Notes: a model not told the origin generated them from the sequence alone. Positions 41,351-49,433 are shown, counted from the first letter of the stretch. The stretch is DNA of 64,000 nt from AWTP1-13 sp033764875 (GCA_033764875.1 JANRIO010000018.1:22297-86296); one strand, 5' to 3'. Numbers and translations: made by a program.

Positions 41351-43552
41351 TCATACGACGGAGCGAAGTGCTGCCATCAGCGCCTCCTCCGTGATCGGCT
41401 TCCTGACGATCGGAACGTCGTCATAGCCCGCGGGCAGACTGCCGCGGCTGAACCCGGTGACGAAGAAATAGGGCAGCGAGCGCTCGACAAGCTCGGCGAC
41501 GAGGGTGTCCACGGGCTCGCCATTCAGATTGCCGTCGAGGATCGCGACCTCGAACCTCGCCTCGCGCACCGCGGCGAGGGCCTCGGCGAGCGTGCCTACC
41601 GGAGGCAGCGCCATCAGGCCGGCGTCATGGATCATCTCCTCCATGGCGAGGGCGATCAGCGGCTCGTCCTCGATGATCAGCACGCGGATGCCGTGCGGCG
41701 AGGTCGCGGGCCTGGCTGCCGGGACCGGATCGCGCCGCGGACCGGCGGCCCTGAAATGGCCCGGGTCGAAATAGCCGCGCGTCGGGACGAGCTGCGACTG
41801 CAGCTTGGCGCTGATCTCACACACGAGACCGTCGGCCTCGAATGCCGTGCGCGCCTTGAGGTGCGCCTGGTTGCCCATGCGCTCGATGAGCGTCATGCCG
41901 AACCCGCGCACGCTTGGAAGCTGCACTCTGGGCCCGCCCGTCTCCTGCCAACGCAGCTCCATGAGGTCGGTGTCGCCGCGCGCGAGCGTCCATTGCACGC
42001 GGACCCTGCCTCCGGCAGCAGGTGGCCCCGACAATGCGCCGTGCTTGACGGCATTGGTGGCGAGCTCGAAGAAGATCAGGGAAAGCTGCAGCGCGATCTG
42101 CGCCGGCAGAAAGATCTGCGGACCTTCGACCGTCAGCGCCGGATTGTCGTTGAGCCCGGCGTCCGCAAGCAGTGCTCCAATGAGATCGTGGATCTCCGCG
42201 CCCTCCCAGCGGGTCTGCGCCAGGAGATTGTGGGCGCTCGAAAGCGCCTGGAGGCGAAAGTTGAACTGAGTGAGAAACTGGCGCATGTCGCGCGAGGTCC
42301 GCGCCGTCTGGCTGGCGATCGACTGCACTATGGCCAGCGTGTTCTTGACGCGATGATCGAGCTCGGCGAGCAGCAGCGTGCGCACGTGCTCGGCCCGGCG
42401 CCGCTCGCTGACGTCGCGATTGGTCTCGAGCACCAGGTCGCGGCCATCGGCCCGGATCAGCTCCTGGCGGCTGTCGACCCAGACCTCGGTTCCGTCCTTG
42501 GCGATGTGCAGGATCTCCCCGGTCCAGCTGCCGTACTCGCGCAGCGACTTCTCGAAATCCGACCTGTCGGTGGGGTGCCGCGTGCGCAGGAGCTCGTGGC
42601 TGCGGGCGCCGATCGCCTCTCGCCTCGTGAAACCGTAAAGCTCCTCGCAGCCCCGGTTCCAGGAGACGATGCCCGTCTCGAAGCTCCACACGAGGATGGC
42701 CTCGTGAGAGAGCTCGATCAGCCGTGCCTTCTGGCGAAGGCGTGCGCTGGCGTTGCGCTGCTCGGTGAAGTCGGTGTGAGTGCCGCACCAAAGCTCGACA
42801 TCGCCGTCCGCGTCATGGAGCGGCATGGCACGGGACAGGAACCAGCGGTACTGCCCATCGGCGCCGCGAAGGGGAAAGATCTCCTCCCAGACCTCGCCGC
42901 TCTCGAAATGCTTGCGGATCTTGCCCACGACGCGCTCGACGTGATCGGGATGCGACAGGCCCGTCCAGCCCCACCCTGCCACGTCCGCGTGCGTCGTGCC
43001 GGTGTAGTCGAACCAGCGTTGATTGAACCAGAAGACATTGCCCTTCCCGTCCGCCATCCAGGCCAGCTGTGCCATGTTGTCGGCGAGCGCGCGGAACTGG
43101 CGCTCGCGCAGCTGCAGCTGCTCCTGGATCCGCCTCATATCGGAAATGTCGCGGGATACGCAGAGCAGCTGGGACACGTCGCCGTCGGCGTTGCGCAGCG
43201 GAGTGACGACGACGTCCCACCATTTGCGCCTACCCCGGGCGGTGGGATACATGCCGGTGAAGCGAACCCGCTCTCCGCGCAGGGCCCTGTCGAGGGCGGC
43301 CGCCACGCTCTCTCGCCCGTCCTCAGGCCAGCTGTCGACCCAGCGCGCGCCGACGACGGCTTCCGCGCGGTCCAGCTCGAGCAGAGCGGCTCCCGCGACG
43401 TTGATGAAGGAAATGCGGCCCTTCAGGTCAATGAGCTTGACGCAATCGGCGCTGCTTTCGGCCAGCCAAGTCCCCAGAGAAGCGACATCCAAGTCATTGG
43501 TCACGGGTGGCTCGACTTCGTCATCGACATGGCCGCGCTGTCGCGCCGCCAC
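41351..43552 (-). CDS. PAS-HWE histidine kinase with C-terminal receiver (PhyK-like candidate)
   Basis: A 733-residue soluble sensor. It has three PAS domains (about 25-145, 150-268 and 278-388), an HWE-family kinase with His400 in LLLAELDHRVKNTLAIVQSIA, the N box FFELATNAVKHGALSG and the WxE-type stretch MELRWQETGG, then a receiver with Asp673 in VAILDGNLNGEP. HWE kinases phosphorylate PhyR in other alphaproteobacteria. This gene begins 15 bases after phyR stops, making it the best candidate for the PhyR kinase. The start is uncertain: GTG at 43552 or GTG at 43504. Confidence 0.9.
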   Translation of the reverse strand: MAARQRGHVDDEVEPPVTNDLDVASLGTWLAESSADCVKLIDLKGRISFINVAGAALLELDRAEAVVGARWVDSWPEDGRESVAAALDRALRGERVRFTGMYPTARGRRKWWDVVVTPLRNADGDVSQLLCVSRDISDMRRIQEQLQLRERQFRALADNMAQLAWMADGKGNVFWFNQRWFDYTGTTHADVAGWGWTGLSHPDHVERVVGKIRKHFESGEVWEEIFPLRGADGQYRWFLSRAMPLHDADGDVELWCGTHTDFTEQRNASARLRQKARLIELSHEAILVWSFETGIVSWNRGCEELYGFTRREAIGARSHELLRTRHPTDRSDFEKSLREYGSWTGEILHIAKDGTEVWVDSRQELIRADGRDLVLETNRDVSERRRAEHVRTLLLAELDHRVKNTLAIVQSIASQTARTSRDMRQFLTQFNFRLQALSSAHNLLAQTRWEGAEIHDLIGALLADAGLNDNPALTVEGPQIFLPAQIALQLSLIFFELATNAVKHGALSGPPAAGGRVRVQWTLARGDTDLMELRWQETGGPRVQLPSVRGFGMTLIERMGNQAHLKARTAFEADGLVCEISAKLQSQLVPTRGYFDPGHFRAAGPRRDPVPAARPATSPHGIRVLIIEDEPLIALAMEEMIHDAGLMALPPVGTLAEALAAVREARFEVAILDGNLNGEPVDTLVAELVERSLPYFFVTGFSRGSLPAGYDDVPIVRKPITEEALMAALRSVV

Positions 43553-43567
43553 AGGGCTGCCACTACG

Positions 43568-44383
43568 TCAAGAGACCACAAGCTCGCTGCGCCTTCCGGA
43601 TTTGATGTCGAAAAAGAGGGCTTGGCTGATCACGGCCTTCACCATCTCGGGCTTGAACGGCTTGGTAATGAGGAAGGCCGGCTCTGCCCGCGCACCGGTC
43701 AGCAAACGCTCCGGATAGGCCGTGATGAAGATGACGGGAACCTCGGCGCTGGCCAGGATGTCGTTGACGGCGTCAATGCCGGAGCTTCCGTCAGCCAGCT
43801 GGATGTCGGCGAGGACGAGACCTGGGTGCTTCCGTCCGGCGAGAACGACCGCCTCCTCGCGCGTGCGTGCGATGCCCACCACCTCGTGGCCGATCTCGGT
43901 GACGAGCGTCTCGATATCGAGCGCGATCAGCGGCTCGTCCTCGATGATCATGACCCGCGCCGCGATCTGATCGGCGATCTCCCGCCCGGCCTCATCGATC
44001 AGGCGGCGCACCTGGAGCTCAGTCTGGCTCAAGATGGCGGCGATGTCGGATATGGAGAACTCCTCCACGGCGGAGAGCAGGAAGGCCTGCCGGGGCAGGG
44101 GCGTGAGCGATTCGATGCGCTTGTCGACAAGGCCCTGCGGATCGGCGTCCACGGGCTCCTTCTGCAGGTTCAGGCTGACGGAGCCCCACACCTTGGTGAA
44201 GGCGCGGTAGAGGGAGGCCCGCGGCGAGATGTCGGTGCCGAAGGCCGACGGCTCGGCAACCAGGGCCTCGAGCAGCGCCACAACGTAGGCGTCGCCCCGG
44301 CTCTGCGAGCCCGTCAATGCGCGAGCGAAGCGGCGCAGATACGGAAGCTCAGGCGCGATGGCGTCAGCGAGCGTTGCGGACAT
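43568..44383 (-). CDS. phyR: General stress response regulator PhyR
   Basis: A 271-residue protein with an N-terminal sigma-factor-like domain (about 5-135) and a C-terminal receiver. The sigma-like part has YLRRFARALTGSQSRGDAYV and SISDIAAILSQTELQVRRLI. The receiver has IEDEPLIALDIE, Asp193 in LVLADIQLADGSSGIDAV, and the FATGUY-type motif VIFITAYPERLL with Lys in LITKPF. When phosphorylated, PhyR binds NepR and frees EcfG. The ATG at 44383 was chosen because the sigma-like domain starts there. It has its own EcfG-type promoter and is followed by a kinase gene. Confidence 0.96.
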   Translation of the reverse strand: MSATLADAIAPELPYLRRFARALTGSQSRGDAYVVALLEALVAEPSAFGTDISPRASLYRAFTKVWGSVSLNLQKEPVDADPQGLVDKRIESLTPLPRQAFLLSAVEEFSISDIAAILSQTELQVRRLIDEAGREIADQIAARVMIIEDEPLIALDIETLVTEIGHEVVGIARTREEAVVLAGRKHPGLVLADIQLADGSSGIDAVNDILASAEVPVIFITAYPERLLTGARAEPAFLITKPFKPEMVKAVISQALFFDIKSGRRSELVVS

Positions 44384-44457
44384 AAACGGAATCTCCCCTT
44401 GATCCAACCCGACTGCCGAGCGCGAGCGGCGCGCGGAGGCGGAGCGTCGTCTCTAGC

Positions 44458-44483
44458 AACTCGCGAAGGTCGAGCTTGGTTCC
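44458..44483 (-). promoter_or_regulatory. EcfG-type promoter for phyR
   Basis: Minus strand GGAAC (44483-44479), 18 bases, GTT (44460-44458), 74 bases before the phyR start. It implies positive feedback through the sigma factor. Confidence 0.72.
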
Positions 44484-44521
44484 ATCGAGGGGAAATGATT
44501 GCGCCGCCGTCAGGCCGGCGC

Positions 44522-44836
44522 TCAGGCGTCGGGCTTCGTCTCGCGCAGCTGTGCCAGCAGCAAGCTGAAACGATCAGGCAGCGGCTCGGCCACCAGCTTG
44601 CCGTAGAGATCGCGCAGCTGTTGGCCGATGACATCCTGCATGTCGGCCTGCCCTTCGGCACACGCCTCGTGCGCCTGGTGCACAGCAGGCCGCTCCCGAT
44701 CGCCCTGCGTGGCATCGGAGCTGCCGCCGCCATCCGGGAAGACGTCGCTCGCCGCGGTGGCGACTTTCGCCGGCTGAAGGGCACCCGCTTTGCGCCTTGC
44801 CTTCCGCGCCGAAATATCGAGCTCTCGAAGCTTCAT
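44522..44836 (-). CDS. nepR: NepR-like anti-sigma factor, paralogue 1
   Basis: A 104-residue protein whose last third has the NepR core: DVIGQQLRDLYGKLVAEPLP followed by DRFSLLLAQL. The two helices of this block hold EcfG and compete with PhyR in known systems. The N-terminal 65 residues are basic then acidic and appear disordered, longer than in typical NepR proteins of about 60 residues. It lies 138 bases upstream of phyR and 78 bases after a DUF883-like gene that carries an EcfG promoter. It is one of two NepR-type genes here. Confidence 0.88.
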   Translation of the reverse strand: MKLRELDISARKARRKAGALQPAKVATAASDVFPDGGGSSDATQGDRERPAVHQAHEACAEGQADMQDVIGQQLRDLYGKLVAEPLPDRFSLLLAQLRETKPDA

Positions 44837-44914
44837 TTCCGTGGTCCAGCCCTCTACATCTGTCCGCTTGGCCCTCGCGCAAGGGTCGTCATGCCGCCCC
44901 GCCTGGATGTGCGC

Positions 44915-45202
44915 TCAATGCCAATAGGAGCGCACGGCCTTGGCATCGGGCAGAGGCGGCAATCGCTGCATCCAGCGCTCAAGCTGAGAGCGCTGCGGGC
45001 GCCGCATGCTCCACAGCGCCCCCAGGGCAAAGGCAAGGCCCGCCGCGACGGCGATCGTCGCCATGGGGTATGGCTTCACCGTCTCCACGACGTCGCCCGC
45101 CACCTCCCTCGCCCGCTCGGACGCGTGCTGAAGGGATTGCGTGAGGCTGCCCTCGGCGGCGTCCGGCCTCGGCTTGGTCGAAGTGAAGCTCGCATCTCTC
45201 AT
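44915..45202 (-). CDS. DUF883-like membrane-anchored protein
   Basis: A 95-residue protein with an amphipathic helix (SLTQSLQHASERAREVAGDV) and one C-terminal membrane helix (PMATIAVAAGLAFALGALWS), like ElaB/YgaM-type DUF883 proteins that may tether to ribosomes or the membrane. A short soluble tail follows the helix. AGGAG precedes the ATG. It carries an EcfG-type promoter and is probably co-transcribed with the NepR-like gene behind it. A related protein is encoded at 48472-48765. Confidence 0.8.
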   Translation of the reverse strand: MRDASFTSTKPRPDAAEGSLTQSLQHASERAREVAGDVVETVKPYPMATIAVAAGLAFALGALWSMRRPQRSQLERWMQRLPPLPDAKAVRSYWH

Positions 45203-45232
45203 CAATATCTCCTGCAAAGGTGACTCACGTTC

Positions 45233-45258
45233 AACCGCGCGCCGCCGCAAACGGTTCC
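45233..45258 (-). promoter_or_regulatory. EcfG-type promoter for DUF883/nepR-1 unit
   Basis: Minus strand GGAAC (45258-45254), 18 bases, GTT (45235-45233), 30 bases before the start at 45202. Confidence 0.7.
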
Positions 45259-45318
45259 ATGAGTGGATCCGCCGATGGCTGGGCAGCAAATTAACGTGCT
45301 TAGGACCGGTCAGCCGGA

Positions 45319-45882
45319 TCAGAGCCGGCCAACCCCTCCCCCTCCGGCGCGGGCCATGATGGCCTCGGTCTGGGGGTCAGGGGCAAAGTCCTCGCTGGAC
45401 AGATGCAGCATCTCGGAAAGGCGAGCCCGGGCGCGATTGACCCTGCTCTTGATCGTGCCGACGGCACAGTTGGAGATCTGGCCTGCCTCCTCGTAGGAGA
45501 ACCCTGCAGCTCCCACGAGGATCAATGCCTCGCGCTGCTCGGGCGGCAGGGTGTTCAATGCCTCGCGGAAATCCTGCATGTCGACGTAGCCGTCCTGATT
45601 GGCGTGGACGGCGAGGTTGGCGGCCTTGCTGCCGTCGTCCTCGACCTCCCGCCGCCGGCGACGGCAGTCGGAGAAGTAGGTATTGCGCAGGATGGTGAAC
45701 AACCACGCGCGCATGTTGGTGCCCTCCTCGAAACTGTCGAGGTGGTTCCATGCCTTCAGAAGGGTATCCTGCACCAGATCATCCGCACGCTCGACATTGC
45801 CGCACAGGGATACGGCGAACGCTCTCAGATTCGGGATGAGGCGCAGCATGGCGCGGTCCAACGGCAGCGGTTCAACGGTCAC
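45319..45882 (-). CDS. ecfG: ECF sigma factor EcfG
   Basis: A 187-residue sigma factor with regions 2 and 4 only. Region 2 has LCGNVERADDLVQDTLLKAW and NMRAWLFTILRNTYFSDCRR. Region 4 has LNTLPPEQREALILVGAAGF, SYEEAGQISNCAVGTIKSRV and NRARARLSEML. This is the ECF15/EcfG type that drives the general stress response. The GTG start at 45882 has AAGGAG upstream and overlaps the end of the second NepR gene by 11 bases, so sigma and anti-sigma are translationally coupled. Confidence 0.95.
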   Translation of the reverse strand: MTVEPLPLDRAMLRLIPNLRAFAVSLCGNVERADDLVQDTLLKAWNHLDSFEEGTNMRAWLFTILRNTYFSDCRRRRREVEDDGSKAANLAVHANQDGYVDMQDFREALNTLPPEQREALILVGAAGFSYEEAGQISNCAVGTIKSRVNRARARLSEMLHLSSEDFAPDPQTEAIMARAGGGGVGRL

Positions 45883-46213
45883 GCGAACTCTCCTTGGTCT
45901 GAAGCGCTTCCAGAAGCTCGACGAAGCGGTCGGGCACGGGGGCCTCGGCCACGTCGCTGAAAGCACTGCGCAGCATCTGCCCAATGCGCGCCTGCTGGGC
46001 GCGGTCGAGCATCGCGGCGCGATGAAACGGTTGATGAAGTGTGGAGGCCATCGGCGATCCGGCCGCCGCCGGATCGTAGCAGTTCACGTCATTGGACAGG
46101 ACCAAGCGCAGCATCGGCGCGCGGCGCTGCTCGCGGGGCACTTCCTCGCCCGCCTGGGTCAGCGTCTCAGAAGCTGCTGTGTCCGCCCTCTCCGGCTCAT
46201 TCTTTGGAAACAT
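45872..46213 (-). CDS. nepR: NepR-like anti-sigma factor, paralogue 2
   Basis: A 113-residue protein with the NepR core at its C-terminal end: ARIGQMLRSAFSDVAEAPVP followed by DRFVELLEALQTKE. The preceding 75 residues look disordered. It is directly upstream of and overlapping ecfG, the standard nepR-ecfG arrangement, so it is the more likely primary anti-sigma factor. Its ATG at 46213 lies 41 bases after an EcfG-type promoter, giving autoregulation. Confidence 0.9.
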   Translation of the reverse strand: MFPKNEPERADTAASETLTQAGEEVPREQRRAPMLRLVLSNDVNCYDPAAAGSPMASTLHQPFHRAAMLDRAQQARIGQMLRSAFSDVAEAPVPDRFVELLEALQTKESSRDR

Positions 46214-46253
46214 GGAATTGAAATCCCCTTCTCTCTCACCCGCCGGCAGAGAT

Positions 46254-46278
46254 AACCCTGAGCGGGGGATTTGGTTCC
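46254..46278 (-). promoter_or_regulatory. EcfG-type promoter for nepR-ecfG
   Basis: Minus strand GGAAC (46278-46274), 17 bases, GTT (46256-46254). Its position before nepR-ecfG matches the autoregulated promoter seen in other alphaproteobacteria. Confidence 0.78.
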
Positions 46279-46313
46279 TTCGGCCAAGCCCAAGCTTGGC
46301 CCTGGGGGCCGGC

Positions 46314-47102
46314 TCAATGCGGCTTGGCTCGGAGGGCACGGGTGCTGCTGGTGTCTCCAGGGCCCCGCAGTGTGGTCGAAGATGTCGCAATGGCAGCCGG
46401 ATCGCCGGAGGGACCGAAGATGGCAATGGCGCCGGCCACGTCACCGTGCTGGAGCTCGCGAAACTCCTCGTGGTAGCGAAAGCCCATGATCTGGCCGGCG
46501 CCCGAGGGATGATCGAGGCCGATGGCGTGCCCGATCTCGTGGGCCAAGGTGTAGCGCAGATCATAGACGCTCAGGTTGCCGTCGAAGCCGATCTTCCATC
46601 CACGCTTCGGATTGAGGCAGACGAGAGCCCTGGTGATGGGCTTGATCTCGGCCGGGGCCGCAGCGTCATAGGACACGTCGGCAAAGGCCCAGCCCTCGGG
46701 ATCGACTTGGGCCCCGATCCAGATATTGGGTGTCTCGCCGTCGGCCGCCTCACGGAAGCTGATGTTGGCCACCCGCTCCCACATCGCGAGCGCCGCGCGC
46801 AACTCGACGCGGACCTGATCGCCGGACAGCCTCGAGGCCTGCTCGAGCCCTGCAAGCGCGCTCATGCGCCGGCAATTGCGCGCGCCCTCGAAGGTTTGGA
46901 ACCCGGCGACCAGTCGATACGTTAAGAGGACTGGCTGCATGCCGCCGGCGCCCGTGCTCGACGGCCACTGGACCGTGTGTCCATCGAGGCGAAGCCGCTT
47001 GAAGCCGCTGCGGCCGTCCTCGGCCGTCGCGGGCGCGTGCGTTCCTGCGATTGCGAGCGCGATTGCCAGGCACACGCCTGCAAAACCCGTTTGCTGCTGC
47101 AA
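46314..47102 (-). CDS. Secreted matrixin-like zinc metalloprotease
   Basis: A 262-residue protein with a signal peptide (GFAGVCLAIALAIAG, cleavage near ATA-ED). The peptidase M10-type zinc site is HEIGHAIGLDH (three zinc histidines and the catalytic Glu), followed by the Met-turn GAGQIMGFRY. Upstream, ALAMWERVANISFREA and WAFADVSYD are typical of matrixin domains. It probably cleaves extracellular or periplasmic protein. TTG at 47102 has GGGGA just upstream; a TTG at 47132 is an alternative start. No propeptide cysteine switch is obvious. Confidence 0.85.
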   Translation of the reverse strand: MQQQTGFAGVCLAIALAIAGTHAPATAEDGRSGFKRLRLDGHTVQWPSSTGAGGMQPVLLTYRLVAGFQTFEGARNCRRMSALAGLEQASRLSGDQVRVELRAALAMWERVANISFREAADGETPNIWIGAQVDPEGWAFADVSYDAAAPAEIKPITRALVCLNPKRGWKIGFDGNLSVYDLRYTLAHEIGHAIGLDHPSGAGQIMGFRYHEEFRELQHGDVAGAIAIFGPSGDPAAIATSSTTLRGPGDTSSTRALRAKPH

Positions 47103-47212
47103 ATCCCCGTCCCTCTCACTGTCCCGTTGCAAGCGACCCTAGCGCGCTGGGCGATGAGGTCAACCACCGCGGGTCCGTGCCTGCGTGCGGCAAGCGTGAG
47201 CTTTGCCCCTCA

Positions 47213-47238
47213 GGAACGCGGCGCGACGATCGCGAGTT
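47213..47238 (+). promoter_or_regulatory. EcfG-type promoter for AI-2E permease
   Basis: GGAAC (47213-47217), 18 bases, GTT (47236-47238), 39 bases before the ATG at 47278. Confidence 0.72.
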
Positions 47239-47277
47239 AGGCCCAGTACAAGCATGCGTTGCCGGGAGGTTTTGCCG

Positions 47278-48414
47278 ATGCAGGAGGGCGCGCCCCTGGC
47301 GACAAGGAGCGAAAGCGGGATCCGCTCGCGCGCGAGCCCGCCGCTCACGGCAGGCGGCGACAGCAGCAACAGCGGCTCGGACGGGCTGCGGCGGGCCTCG
47401 CAGTTTGCGACGATTGGTCTCTTCGTGATCGGGGTGACGTGGTGTGCCTTCATTGCGCAGCCCGTGCTCGTGCCGGTGCTGCTGGCGTGGGTCATCGCCA
47501 CGATCACGCTGCCTGTCGTGGTCTACCTGGAGCGGCTGGGGATCCCGCGCCTTGGCGCCTCCATCCTGGTCACGCTCGCCCTGCTCTTCCTCTTCGCAAG
47601 CCTTCTCCTGCTGCTCTCGACGCCGCTCGCCTACTGGCTCGGCCGCGCGTCGGAGTTCGGCGCGCTGGTGAAGCTGAAACTGCAGAGCATCGGCGAGCCG
47701 CTGGCGCTGCTCAAGGAGCTGCAGCGGTCGCTCAGCGCGGTCAGCGTGGGAGAGGCGCCGGCGCTGACGGTGGAGCCGCAATCGACGTCGCTCGTGACCA
47801 CCATCTTCTCCACCCTGACGCCCGCCGTGAGCCAGGCCATCCTGTTCATCGGCGCGCTGACGTTCTACCTCGTCTACCAGAAGCGCCTGCGCAATCTGCT
47901 CGTCGGCCTGGTCCAGGCGCGGGAGCTGCGCCTGAAGCTGCTCAGACAGCTGACCGAGATCGACGAGAGCATGTCGATCTATTTCGGCACGTTCACGCTG
48001 GTCAATCTCGCCCTCGGCGCCGTGACGGTGCTGCTGACGTGGGCCGCCGGATTGCCCAATCCGCTGCTGTGGGGCGTGCTCGCCGGCGTGTTCAACTATA
48101 TCCCCTACGTGGGGCCGGCGCTCGTCATCGCGACGCTGAGCATCGTGGGGCTGCTGACCTTCTCCACGCTGACGCAGGCGGCCGTCGCGCCGCTGGCCTT
48201 CCTCGCAATCGTGACCGTCGAGGGCAACTTCATCACGCCGTCGCTGATGGGCCGCCGTCTTGAGCTCAACCCGTTCGCGGTGTTCCTGTCGATCGCGTTC
48301 TGCACGTGGCTGTGGGGTCCCGTCGGGGCCTTCCTTGCGGTTCCGCTGCTGATGGCGGGCACCACCATGGCGACCGGCCTTGCCGGCGACGAAAAACCCG
48401 ACCTGCCGGAGTGA
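47278..48414 (+). CDS. AI-2E family permease
   Basis: A 378-residue membrane protein with about eight helices. Typical family blocks are VIATITLPVVVYLERLGIPR, LVYQKRLRNLLVG, GVLAGVFNYIPYVGPALVIA and GNFITPSLMGRRLELNPFAV. The family includes the TqsA autoinducer-2 exporter and PerM, but most members have unknown cargo; some are Na+/H+ antiporters. GGGAGG eight bases before the ATG at 47278 fixes the start. It leads a plus-strand run of stress genes and has an EcfG-type promoter. Confidence 0.92.
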   Translation: MQEGAPLATRSESGIRSRASPPLTAGGDSSNSGSDGLRRASQFATIGLFVIGVTWCAFIAQPVLVPVLLAWVIATITLPVVVYLERLGIPRLGASILVTLALLFLFASLLLLLSTPLAYWLGRASEFGALVKLKLQSIGEPLALLKELQRSLSAVSVGEAPALTVEPQSTSLVTTIFSTLTPAVSQAILFIGALTFYLVYQKRLRNLLVGLVQARELRLKLLRQLTEIDESMSIYFGTFTLVNLALGAVTVLLTWAAGLPNPLLWGVLAGVFNYIPYVGPALVIATLSIVGLLTFSTLTQAAVAPLAFLAIVTVEGNFITPSLMGRRLELNPFAVFLSIAFCTWLWGPVGAFLAVPLLMAGTTMATGLAGDEKPDLPE

Positions 48415-48437
48415 ACCTCCGCCCCGTCCACTGCGTT
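48412..48437 (+). promoter_or_regulatory. Near-match EcfG promoter for DUF883 gene
   Basis: TGAAC (48412-48416, one mismatch to GGAAC), 18 bases, GTT preceded by C (48435-48437). The -35 part overlaps the stop codon of the permease gene. Confidence 0.45.
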
Positions 48438-48471
48438 TACCCAGCAGCTTCAACTCAGGAGTCTCCCCAAG

Positions 48472-48765
48472 ATGGCAACGACCAGCAGCACCGCGCGCGA
48501 CTTCCACGACGTCAAGGACAAGGGCGGAGAGCAGATCAACAGGATGGCGGACAAGGCGGGCGACCAGATCTCGCAGATGGCCGGCTCGATCGAGAACGCG
48601 GCTGGCAAGGTCCTCGAGCAGGGCCGTGACGCCGGCGAGCGGGTCCAGGAAGTGGCGGGCAACATGCAGGCGGCGATCGACAAGTCCATTCGCGAGCAGC
48701 CGATGGCGACGCTGGCGATCGTGGCCGCGGCCGGCTTCGTGCTCGGCGCGCTCTGGAAGTCGTAA
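48472..48765 (+). CDS. DUF883-family membrane-anchored helical protein
   Basis: A 97-residue protein with a long amphipathic helix (GGEQINRMADKAGDQISQMA and RDAGERVQEVAGNM) and a C-terminal membrane helix (ATLAIVAAAGFVLGALWKS), the ElaB/YgaM/DUF883 layout. The repeating A/G-rich heptads also resemble LEA-like desiccation proteins. It is followed after 33 bases by a holin-like membrane protein, so the two are probably an operon. Confidence 0.85.
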   Translation: MATTSSTARDFHDVKDKGGEQINRMADKAGDQISQMAGSIENAAGKVLEQGRDAGERVQEVAGNMQAAIDKSIREQPMATLAIVAAAGFVLGALWKS

Positions 48766-48798
48766 CGCCCGACGCACGTCTCCAGAGGACCGCCCGCC

Positions 48799-49305
48799 AT
48801 GCTGCAAGGCATCATCGACGACGCGAAATCGGCCTTGGGAGAGGTCCTCGCCCGCTACACCACGCGGGCGCTGATCGGCTTCGTCTTCCTCGTGGCACTC
48901 GGGTTCGCGGTGGCGGCAATCGCGATCCAGCTCGTCGATGCGTTCGGCGCTGTCATGGCGCTGTGGATGATCGCGGGCGGCTTCGCGGTGGCGGGGCTGA
49001 TCGGCTTTGCCGCGGAGGCGGCCCGGGAGAGAGAGAGCGCGCCCGTCCAAGAAGCCGCAAGCAGCGCCAGCGCGGCCGTTGGCGGGGCCGTGAAGGACGC
49101 AGCGGCGGAGCTGCCCGCCATAGCTCTCAGCCTGTTCCACATGGCCTCGAGCACGACAGGGTCCTTGTCGATGCTCGGAGTGCTGCGTCTGCTGGGACGC
49201 AACGCGGCCCTCCTGGTGCTGCTTGCGTTCATGGGTTTGCTGTTGTGGCCGCGCGGGCAGGCGGCGGAGGATACGGGCAAGCCCGACGAGGCGGCTCTCG
49301 GCTAG
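48799..49305 (+). CDS. Phage-holin-family-like (DUF1469) membrane protein
   Basis: A 168-residue protein with two adjacent membrane helices (RALIGFVFLVALGFAVAAIA and MALWMIAGGFAVAGLIGFAA), then an Ala-rich helix and another hydrophobic segment (NAALLVLLAFMGLLLWP). The first part resembles the putative holin/YqjE family that accompanies DUF883 proteins (as YqjD-YqjE do). This is membrane stress context rather than phage; no phage genes are present. It may be co-transcribed with the preceding DUF883 gene. Confidence 0.72.
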   Translation: MLQGIIDDAKSALGEVLARYTTRALIGFVFLVALGFAVAAIAIQLVDAFGAVMALWMIAGGFAVAGLIGFAAEAARERESAPVQEAASSASAAVGGAVKDAAAELPAIALSLFHMASSTTGSLSMLGVLRLLGRNAALLVLLAFMGLLLWPRGQAAEDTGKPDEAALG

Positions 49306-49408
49306 CCGTTGCGATCCAGATGTCGGGCCACGGGGGCGGCGCAGGCGAGCGCCGCTCTCTGCGCTTGGGAGGGCCCCTTCTGCTGCAGCTCTTTATCTGG
49401 AGCGGTCG

Positions 49409-49433
49409 CGAACCGTACGCGCTGCGGGAAGTT
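49409..49433 (+). promoter_or_regulatory. Weak EcfG-like site upstream of PRC-barrel gene
   Basis: CGAAC (49409-49413, one mismatch), 17 bases, GTT (49431-49433), 113 bases before the ATG at 49547. It is offered only because it precedes a gene whose family member at 33426 has a perfect site. Confidence 0.25.

Noticed and set aside
41180..45223. 1347-codon open frame on the plus strand across the kinase/phyR/nepR region
   Set aside because: Lies antisense to the HWE kinase, phyR and nepR genes, which have clear domains. Its translation is low-complexity Arg/Leu/Ala sequence, as expected for the third-position bias of GC-rich genes.
47116..49140. 674-codon minus-strand frame opposite the AI-2E permease and DUF883 genes
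   Set aside because: Charge-rich shadow (many QE/RD/GR runs) of genes with ribosome sites and stress promoters.
48799..49305. Prophage holin
   Set aside because: The protein resembles holin-family membrane proteins, but no phage gene is nearby and pairing with DUF883 fits a YqjD/YqjE-type stress membrane pair.
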